Of a DNA stretch of 64,000 nucleotides, positions 56,401-64,000 are shown piece after piece. The stretch's first letter is position 1, and every line of letters begins with the position of its first letter. Both the position numbers and the translations under genes were made by a program. Source of the DNA: Pleodorina starrii (lineage: Eukaryota > Chlorophyta > Chlorophyceae > Chlamydomonadales > Volvocaceae); contig BRXU01000007.1 in NCBI GenBank assembly GCA_030267565.1, forward strand, positions 310,001-374,000, written 5' to 3'. The notes below the pieces were generated by a model. That model saw nothing but the letters and a program-made list of their open reading frames with translations. It made no database searches and was not told the DNA's origin.

Positions 56401-58145
56401 GGTGGTGGTGGCGCGGGAGGAAGGTAGGGAGGGATGCCAGTGGTTAATAGTGGTTACAGGGGGCCCCACAGGCCCTCTTGAGGGGTCGCATACGCCCCCC
56501 CCCACACACACACCTGAAGCTGAGTTACTTGCTGCTGTGACTGCCGCAGCTGGAGCTGCAGCGACGCCGCCGCCGCTGCCGTACCGGCGCCGCCGCAAGC
56601 GTCGCCGCCGCCGTCGGTGATTCCCGCGCCGCCGCCACCACCACCGCTGGCTTCGTTGCATGCTTGCCGCAGGGCCGACGGCGGCAGGCTATCCCGGGAG
56701 CTCTGGTCGATTACGAACGGCAGCGGTGCCGCCGCAGCAGCAGCGCCACCGTGGCCGCTGCCGCCGCCACCAGCGGCGCCCAAAATCGGCGGATAGTAAC
56801 TCAGTATGTTCCTTTTCTGCGCGGACGGCGGCGGCGCCGCCCCAACGCAAGATGCGCCCGCGTTTCGGCCGCCGCCGCCGCCGATGTTGCTGTTGCTGCT
56901 GCGGCCGCCGGCGCAGCCCCCTGGCCCAGCCGCTCCACCCTCGTCGAATAGGTATCGGGCGATACCTGGCGGCGGCGGCGGCGGCGTGGCTTGTGGATTA
57001 ATGGGCGCGCCGCCGCCGCCGCCGCCACGATCACCCGCCGCTCCGCGCATCCGTCGTGGCGTGGAAGCCAGCCCACTACTAGCGGCGGCGACACCGCCGC
57101 CGCCGGCGGGACCCTGCCCCGGCGGCGCCGCCACCGCCGCCGCCGCAGCGGCGGCAGCGGCGGCGGCTGCCGTACCGCCGCCAGGTGTGGTTGCGGCTGC
57201 TGTGCGCTGCGCCGCCACCGCCGCCGCTGTCGCCTCGTGCTTCGGTTCCTGCTGCTTGCGCTTGCGCGCGCGAGTTGTGCTGCCGCCGCCGCCGCTGCCA
57301 CCGCCACCGCCACCACCCAAGAACGCTCCCGCCTGCGGCATTGCCGACCCGAACTGCTGCTGTTGTTGTGGCGGCTGGTTGCTTGGCGGCAGTACCGCCG
57401 CCGCCGCCGCCGGCAGAGTCGACGCCGCGGGGACGCCGGGTGTCGCGTGCGGGCCGGCCGGTGCCGCCGCGGGCGATAGCGGCGCGACGGCGGCGCCAGC
57501 GACGGCGGCGGCATGTACGACAGAGTGCCATGTGGTCATGACGGCCGCAGGCTCCGCCGCTGGCGGCGCCGCCGCCCCCACCGGCCGGCTCGCCGGGGGA
57601 GGAGGCGCGCCGGCGCTAAACGGCGTGATGTCCAATAGGGGTGGACGGGAGCTGCACGGCGACGGGAGGCCAACACCAACGATGACTTCGTCGCCAGGAC
57701 GGTAGCCCTCAGTCCGACGGCGTTTGCTGGCGGGATCGCCGATCTCCGCTGCCGCTGAGGCTGCCGGTGCTGCCCCTGCTGTAGCTGCCGCTGCTGGTGT
57801 TGGTGTTGCCGCATGAAGTGGTGCCTGTGAAGTGGTGCCGGAAGGCGCATCGCCAGCAGCGGCGGGCATTGCCGGCAAGGGGAGCCGCTGGCCAGCGGCG
57901 GCAGCGTTTGCCGCGGCGTTGTTGCTGCTGCTGCCAAAGGTCTGGTGGTGCGACACCGAGGCAGGGTCACCGGGAAGCTGCAAGAATGTGCCCACCAGCA
58001 CGGACCCGCTGCCTGTCGATGTCCTTCCCGGGTCGAGGCCGGTCATGCGCCGCTCCAGCGCCAGCATTTTGGCTTCGTTACTGCTCATGTTGGCCAAAAT
58101 ATGGCTAATGTCTGGTGCTGTCGGTGTGGGCTCCGTCGTCGGCAT
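49534..58145 (-). CDS. TLK: Tousled-like serine/threonine kinase, 17 exons
   Basis: Exons (minus): 58145-56514, 56109-56071, 55838-55752, 55385-55345, 55131-55059, 54855-54745, 54307-54200, 53838-53749, 53508-53305, 52987-52907, 52630-52484, 52299-52175, 51761-51641, 51299-51141, 50729-50604, 50208-50065, 49764-49534. They give 3519 nt, 1172 aa. Residues 1-530 are low complexity (Ala, Gly, Pro, Gln) with nuclear-signal-like SKRRRTE and TRARKRKQQ. Coiled coil covers about 530-850. The kinase domain covers about 855-1128: GKGGFSEV loop, catalytic Lys884 (VCVKIHAL), HYDLKPAN with Asp983, DFG 1001-1003, then the hallmark TLK segment [16 protein letters not shown] and the C-lobe [10 protein letters not shown]. 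All catalytic residues are present. Family role: S-phase nuclear kinase of histone chaperone ASF1, and Tousled in plant development. The N-terminal extension is much longer than in plants. Confidence 0.94.
50297..50338 (+). repeat. Intron module B, extended copy in TLK intron 15
   Basis: GCGCAGCGAGGGAGCGGAGG, then CGGCGTTGGCGAACGG. It aligns with 7587-7625 (BRE1 intron 4) and 3782-3822 (BRE1 intron 13). Confidence 0.65.
50766..50784 (+). repeat. Intron module A, copy 3 (TLK intron 14)
   Basis: Exact 19-mer GTTTGAAGAGTGAATTTGC, 37-55 nt upstream of the acceptor at 50729, antisense to the gene as in BRE1. A diverged relative sits at 53860-53892 in TLK intron 7. Confidence 0.9.
54057..54074 (-). 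other. Possible 18-nt TLK microexon / duplicated splice site
   Basis: GTGCAG|ATGGCGGAGGTGGCGGAG|GTGAGC repeats the end of exon 7 (ATGCAGATGGCGGAG|GTGAGC at 54200). It is phase 0 on both sides and would insert MAEVAE. The preceding pyrimidine tract is weak, so it may be an inactive duplication. Confidence 0.35.
55912..55945 (+). repeat. Intron module B, double copy in TLK intron 2
   Basis: GACACCGCAGAATAAAGATA then CCGCAGCGAAGGGACGG, i.e. two CCGCAG cores 15 bp apart. The gene-strand version matches arrestin-gene intron 6. Confidence 0.75.
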
Positions 58146-58361
58146 GGCGTACAAACTCCCTAGCTCGCAGAAGCAGAAACCCGCGTAAGAGTCGGAAGCT
58201 CACTTAAGTGGCGACGGCCGTTATTGATAACGGATATTGCTAGCGTTGCAATCCGACGCTAACTGCTTGCCTTTCAAGCGCCGGGAACTATGTTGTGCAG
58301 GTTGCGCGGTGTTTGCAGTCGGAAAGATTTATGGCATGTTCCTGACTCGCCCCGTAAGATT
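58146..58361. promoter_or_regulatory. TLK promoter / 5' UTR interval
   Basis: About 216 bp between the TLK start and the next plus-strand ATG, AT-richer than the flanks. No specific element was recognised. Confidence 0.45.
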
Positions 58362-58676
58362 ATGTCCGGGCCAGGCTCCACGGCCGTCCGCGTCTGCGTC
58401 CTGGGGAACTACAAGTCGCAGCCCGTCTACATTGTATGCGACTCAATTAAGCACTTCGGCCTGCCTAAGCGGAGCATTTACAAACGGCCCACTATTTCCA
58501 CAAATAAGTTACAGAATGTTGAAGGGACTATCTTCCTGAGAGCTCGTCGAGAAACGCGTTTCGCGCGCGTGGTTTCGGAGCGCCAGGGAGCGTTTTGCAA
58601 GCTTTCCATTGGCGTGCTGGCCGCAGGCTCCAAGAAGAACTTATGTAAAACGTGCATGTCAAACGACGGACTTTGA
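58362..58676 (+). CDS. Small ORF of unknown function (104 aa)
   Basis: The ATG at 58362 opens a 105-codon frame beginning MSGPGSTAVRVCVLGNYKSQ and ending NLCKTCMSNDGL. Composition is balanced and protein-like, with few homopolymers, unlike random frames here. It could be a short gene or the 5' exon of a longer one; GTAAGA just upstream and TTACAG inside could be splice sites. No family was recognised. Confidence 0.35.
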   Translation: MSGPGSTAVRVCVLGNYKSQPVYIVCDSIKHFGLPKRSIYKRPTISTNKLQNVEGTIFLRARRETRFARVVSERQGAFCKLSIGVLAAGSKKNLCKTCMSNDGL

Positions 58677-58773
58677 TTCAGGGAAGGATAGGAGCAGGGG
58701 GCTCAATGCGTATCGCGGGCTCCGCCAACGACGCTTTGGTACGGAAGGCTTCACCTGCGCGGCAGCACCAGGG

Positions 58774-58906
58774 CACCAGGGCACCAGGGCACCAGGGCAC
58801 CAGGGCACCAGGGCACCAGGGCACCAGGGCACCAGGGCACCAGGGCACCAGGGCACCAGGGCACCAGGGCACCAGGGCACCAGGGCACCAGGGCACCAGG
58901 GCAGCA
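58774..58906 (+). repeat. 8-bp minisatellite (GGGCACCA)n, about 16 copies
   Basis: Near-perfect tandem 8-mers. The unit shares GGGCAC with the large array at 59711-60553. Neutral tandem translation gives a GTRAPGHQ-type peptide. Confidence 0.95.
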
Positions 58907-58907
58907 C

Positions 58908-59310
58908 CAGGGCTTCACCTACCTGCGCGGCAGCACCGGGGCGTTCGTGAGGCTCCGCACGCTGCCCAAAGCCCGCCGGCCCGTCATCGCCACCAGCGGC
59001 GCCTTCCGTGCCAACGCCAACCCCAATGCGTGGGTGGATGTGGCAGGTAACATCTACGATTACTATGCCGCCCGCCCTACAGGCAGCACGGCTGCGGTGC
59101 AGCAGGGCGCAGTTGTCGGGGAGGAGGAGGAGAAGGTGGACACGCCATGCACCGGGTGCGGCGACCGGGAGTGCGACGGGGCGGCTAACGTCATATTGCT
59201 GTGCTCGACGAGTGGTTGTCCGGTGGTACCATGCACGCTGCCTTCAGCCACCGCTCGACCGTGTGCCCGAGGGTGACTGGTTCTGCCTCGAATCTGAGGC
59301 TGCGGCCGAG
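58908..59310 (+). pseudogene. Decayed PHD-finger coding sequence, frameshifted
   Basis: The frame at 58908 gives GFTYLRGSTGAFVRLR, then VIATSGAFRANANPNAWVDV, then the first half of a PHD finger, PCTGCGDRECDGAANVILLC. The second half, RWYHARCLQPPLDRVPEGDW then FC, lies in another frame. About 19 nt between the last LLC and TGG TAC imply one net extra base. The final zinc ligand expected two residues after FC is Ser (CLES, not CLEC). Further downstream no frame is convincing. This looks like a dead gene or retro-element fragment rather than a spliced gene, because no GT-AG pair repairs the frame. Confidence 0.55.
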
Positions 59311-60601
<1,291 letters not shown>

Positions 60602-60902
60602 TGATGGGGTTCATTGCTGTTGATATCTCATGTCGGTAGCAGTTCAAGAGCTGTTGCCCTACTTGGATCTCACACGCAGGCAGGTAGAGAGACGACAAGA
60701 CCCTTTACGCAGTCTCCTCCCACTCCCACGCCTGTAGGTCGTATACTCAGTAGTCCGTGGCCCTCCACCATAGTCTCTTCCGACTAGCACACGCCTACCT
60801 TCCGCTCTCAAGTCCCTAGCCCTCAACTCCGCCCGTACGGATTTAGGTTGGCCCCGCCCTTTTTCCGGCTTCAAGGAAGCCGACACCACCTTGTCATCAC
60901 TG

Positions 60903-60996
60903 TGTCACGACACACTGAGTTATTGACACAGCGCGTCTATCTCGTTTATCTCGTCTATCGCGTCTATCTCGTCTATCTCGTTTTTGTGTCGTGACA
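60903..60996. mobile_element. 94-bp inverted-repeat element related to the 48.6-kb MITE
   Basis: Ends are the perfect 12-bp inverted repeat TGTCACGACACA (60903-60914 and 60985-60996), flanked by ACTG on both sides (60899-60902, 60997-61000). The interior holds about five TCTATCTCG-like 9-mers. The left 34 bases match 48607-48640 with three mismatches. Confidence 0.55.
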
Positions 60997-61549
60997 ACTG
61001 GTTGACGAGCCTGCCTTCCATCGAGCATATTCTCACTAGAGATTGTTGCCGTCTCAGCAGTCTCTTTGATCGCGACAACATAACGTACACGTCAAAGGCG
61101 TGGGGGCACTCCCGCCTACCGTATCGGCAGCTGCAGCGACAGGCGGCCGCCGCTTGGGCGCGTAGTTGTCTGGATCCCTTCCGCGCCTGGTAATAGCGCG
61201 TCACGCCTCCAAAGAAAGAAAGTATTACGCTGGACCGTAAGCCCTTGCGTGGGTTAAGGGAACAGACTGATGCCTCATCGGCGGGTACAGCCCATTACCG
61301 CGGTGACCGCCTTTTTGACTAAGATGGGTTGCTTCTCCCACCCACTCCGTGTCTGGGCTCCGTCTCACTCAGATCACATCTGGGTACCCGCACGCATTCT
61401 TCCCAGATGTGCCAGACACATCATTGTTTGAACATTCAACCGTGATGAGTTCTACCAGTGCAGGGGACAGGGACATGGCTAAAGAGCCATGCGATCACCT
61501 GCTGTTCGTTCCCACACCAGGGCCCCCATCGGTCACCCAGCCCTCTGCG

Positions 61550-61612
61550 AAGGCCGGGATCGAACTGGTGACCTCTCGGTCACCAATTCAGTGCCCTAAC
61601 TCTCAGGCACTT
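61550..61612 (-). mobile_element. tRNA-derived SINE head (A-box and B-box)
   Basis: On the minus strand an A-box-like GCCTGAGAGTTAGGGC is followed, about 44 nt from its start, by the B-box AGTTCGATCCCGG: tRNA spacing. The anticodon and T stems do not pair properly and the loop lacks U33, so it is not a functional tRNA. The element body would extend towards lower coordinates; its end was not identified. Confidence 0.5.
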
Positions 61613-62389
61613 CCTAGGGGAGAGTCACACCTCCACCCATCTTCAAGATCGACGCTGCTCCCATGAAGCACCACACGTCGTGGAGAATCGTGAGGTGATT
61701 CCTCTGACTGGATACCGAGATGCCTCAATACCATCAGGCCCAACTCGCAGGGCCTTGCGGCTGCGGCTCGCGCCACCAGCGCCAAGAGTGGATATCGTGC
61801 CCAGCCCCGCGTAAATACAACACATACGGCGTGAGCGCACACGCATAGAGCGCCCCTGGTCGCGGTCCCCCCTCATGCGCCACACGGCATATTTAACTGA
61901 TTATACAATCCAATCGCAAACGCGCCCCTAAAGCTCATCGCATCCTGCGCTCCTCTCCCACCCTCCGTAATGCTCTGCTCCAAGCTTCATAGGGTGTGAC
62001 GCTCCGCGTGTGCTTCCGTATGGCACTCCGCCGCCACCTCACTGCACCCCAACGCCCGCTCAAGGTTGTGTCTCAACCAATGTCACTTCGAGCTCTTCGA
62101 AACAGGCTTCCCACATCGTACCCCTGCTGGCCCTGCCTCCGCCCTGCTGTCCTGTGCCCAAATTTGCGTAATCCCATGCCGACATCTCAGCAACCACTCC
62201 ATCGCCGGGGCCGCTGCAGCGGGCGCCACGGTCCCTTCCATCAGCTCACGCCCCAGCCCCACCACAGACCTCGCCGGGGCGGCCTCCGCGCTTGAGACCG
62301 GCGCACCAGGCCGCCGCCACTGGCACACCAGAGCCGGCACCAGAGCCGGTACATCAGAGCCTCCGCTGCGACTGCTCCACGGCTCCCAC

Positions 62390-63446
62390 CTCGATCAGCG
62401 CCATGCTGACCAGCGTCAGGCCGCCCTGCACCTGCCCCCCCGCCTGCGCCTGGCCCGCCTCCGCGGCGGCCGCCGGCGGCGAGGACCCAGCCGCCATCAG
62501 GCCGGCCGCCAGCTCCGTCACGGCGGCGCTGCGCAGGAAGCGCTGCGCGCTGTCCTCCTGCGCGGGCTCACACGGACGAAATTGGCGGAATTGCGGCTGT
62601 TAGGGCTGTTGAGTTGTTATTCCGGTGGGATCCAGGGCTCCGGATGGATGGATGGAGCCCGTGGGAGTGGAGCCCGGTGAACCGTGGGATTGACGGTGTG
62701 GGGAGGGAGGCATGGCGTAAGGGATGCCGCGCTCCGGGCCAGGCCCCAAGGTGCGGCGGCTGACCTCCAGTGGGATCGCAATTGGTGTGAAGCCGCCCGC
62801 AAATGCAGCGCTGCTGCTGCTGCTGCTGATGATGATGCTGCTGCTGTTGCCGCCCTGCACTCATGGCGGGCGAGCTGCTGCTGCCACCGCTTGCCTCATC
62901 CCCGCGCGGCTGCCCCTTGGTTAATCGCCATGGCCGGCGGCCAAGACGCGGCCGAACGACGCCTTCCCGCTCCCGCTACTCTTGCTCCCGCCCCGCCCCG
63001 GGGCAGCCGCCCTAAATCCCTACCGCTGAATCCCTACGCACGCACAACAGCCGCAAAGGCTCGAAAGAGCCAGCTGTCTGAATCTGAAAAGGTCCGAATT
63101 TCAGGTACCGCCAGGCGGCACATCGGCACATCGCCCAGCCTCCACCCGCCCACCCACCCGCTCGCACCCACCCCCCCACCTGCGGGAACCGCGCCATCCA
63201 CACGTATTTCGTGTCCAGGCTCATCACGTCCGCGCCCACCGACACCTGCACGGCATTGGCCGCCATCGCCGCTCGCTGCAGCCGCCCCGCCAGCTCCACC
63301 ACCACCTCGGAGGGCACCACCTGCTGCTGCTGCTGTCCCTGCCCCTGCGACGCCGATGCCGGCTGCAGCACCAGCACCAGGTCTACTCCCGATTCGAAGG
63401 CCGGCCCCCGCTTGAACAGCGCCTCCATGTCGCTGGGGACCAGCAC
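62390..63446 (-). CDS. Three exons of an unidentified gene running off the right edge (partial)
   Basis: Exons (minus): 63446-63180 (89 codons), 62854-62765 (30 codons, less certain donor GTCAGC), 62557-62390 (56 codons), all phase 0. The first reads VLVPSDMEALFKRGPAFESG, then VDLVLVLQPASA, a Gln run, and VGADVMSLDTKYVWMARFPQ. The second has FAGGFTPIAIPLE. The third has EDSAQRFLRSAAVTELAAGL and LTLVSMALIE. The frame, the typical splice sites (CTGCAG|GTG, CCGCAG|GTGGGG, GCGCAG|GAG, GAG|GTGGGA) and the folded-looking sequence support a real gene. I do not recognise the family. The 5' exons lie beyond the window and the 3' end below 62390 was not found. Confidence 0.55.
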
Positions 63447-63449
63447 CTG

Positions 63450-64000
63450 CAGGAGAAGAGCGAGGGAGTGCATACCGGTAAGCGCAATGCGAGGAGAAGA
63501 GCGAGGGAGTGCATACCGGTAAGCGCAATGCGAGGAGAAGAGCCAGGGAGTGCATACCGGTAAGCGCAATGCGAGGAGAAGAGCGAGGGAGTGCATACCG
63601 GTAAGCGCAATGCGAGGAGAAGAGCCAGGGAGTGCATACCGGTAAGCGCAATGCGAGGAGAAGAGCCAGGGAGTGCATACCGGTAAGCGCAATGCGAGGA
63701 GAAGAGCCAGGGAGTGCATACCGGTAAGCGCAATGCGAGGAGAAGAGCCAGGGAGTGCATACCGGTAAGCGCAATGCGAGGAGAAGAGCGAGGGAGTGCA
63801 TACCGGTAAGCGCAATGCGAGGAGAAGAGCGAGGGAGTGCATACCGGTAAGCGCAATGCGAGGAGAAGAGCGAAGGAGTGCATACCGGTAAGCGCAATGC
63901 GGGGAGAAGAGCGAGGGAGTGCATACCGGTAAGCGCAATGCGAGGAGAAGAGCGAGGGAGTGCATACCGGTAAGCGCAATGCGGGGAGAAGAGCGAGGGA
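63450..64000. repeat. 41-bp minisatellite, more than 13 copies, continuing past the window
   Basis: The unit reads AGGAGAAGAGCGAGGGAGTG then CATACCGGTAAGCGCAATGCG. Variants: GAGCGAGGG versus GAGCCAGGG (the latter in copies 3 and 5-8), one GCGAAGG, and GGGGAG instead of GAGGAG in two copies. It lies in the intron before the exon at 63446. Confidence 0.97.

Noticed and set aside
56660..57705. Long plus-strand Ala/Arg-rich ORFs
   Set aside because: Antisense to TLK exon 1, produced by CCG/GCC triplet runs.
61554..61612. Functional tRNA gene
   Set aside because: B-box is present but the T and anticodon stems do not pair and the anticodon loop lacks U33.
63012..63979. Minus-strand ORFs of 198-317 codons with repeating RYALPRSSPRIALTG-type peptides
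   Set aside because: Artefact of the 41-bp array, which is open in all three minus frames; only the 63180-63446 part is a credible exon.
63450..64000. CRISPR-like array
   Set aside because: The 41-bp units are directly adjacent with no unique spacers, and the organism is a eukaryote.

Overview
The window looks like nuclear DNA from a chlorophycean (volvocine or Chlamydomonas-like) green alga. The evidence is very GC-rich sequence, many 0.1-1.7 kb introns with GT-AG ends, TGTAA motifs downstream of several stops (the usual green-algal poly(A) signal), abundant Ala/Gly/Gln homopolymer runs, chloroplast genes of nuclear type (Tic22, the MPBQ/MSBQ methyltransferase of tocopherol and plastoquinone synthesis), a ciliary gene (CFAP410), and many minisatellites. 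All exon models were built by eye. They rest on splice-site motifs, on continuous reading frame across every junction and, where a family is recognised, on remembered family conservation.

Layout, left to right. (1) 615-1232, minus: first exon of an unidentified gene running off the left edge. (2) 3285-10392, minus: BRE1/HUB-type RING E3 ligase for histone H2B, 15 exons, 874 aa, last intron apparently GC-AG. (3) 10754-16179, plus: Tic22-family chloroplast import protein, 9 exons, 370 aa, head to head with BRE1. (4) 18337-19167, minus: intronless coiled-coil/low-complexity protein of unknown function. (5) 19.4-22.0 kb: gene-free, AT-richer, with a 408-bp hAT-type MITE. (6) 22029-23342, minus: CFAP410 (C21orf2), head to head with (7) 23842-26906, plus: a 497-aa ankyrin-repeat protein. 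(8) 27647-30190, plus: VTE3-type methyltransferase. (9) 31804-33084, minus: intronless 26S proteasome ATPase RPT1. (10) 34599-39697, minus: 747-aa armadillo/HEAT-like protein of unknown family. (11) 40082-42253, plus: 238-aa unknown, possibly chloroplast-targeted. (12) 43699-47521, plus: arrestin-domain protein. (13) 49534-58145, minus: Tousled-like kinase, 17 exons, 1172 aa. (14) 58.3-62.4 kb: a small ORF, a decayed PHD finger between two related 8-mer arrays, a large GGGCAC-type satellite, a tiny inverted-repeat element and a tRNA-like SINE head. (15) 62390-63446, minus: three exons of an unidentified gene whose intron ends in a 41-bp minisatellite running off the right edge.

The genes do not form one pathway. 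BRE1 and the Tousled-like kinase are both chromatin regulators. Tic22 and VTE3 serve the chloroplast. CFAP410, and perhaps its divergent ankyrin neighbour, point to cilia. The most unusual signal lies in the introns: several short sequence modules recur in introns of unrelated genes, often at matching distances from the splice sites, and about 81% of the modelled introns (56 of 69) are phase 0. This is what a family of transposon-like introns (introners) would leave. A second candidate novelty is a MITE family with TGTCACGACACACTG-type ends.
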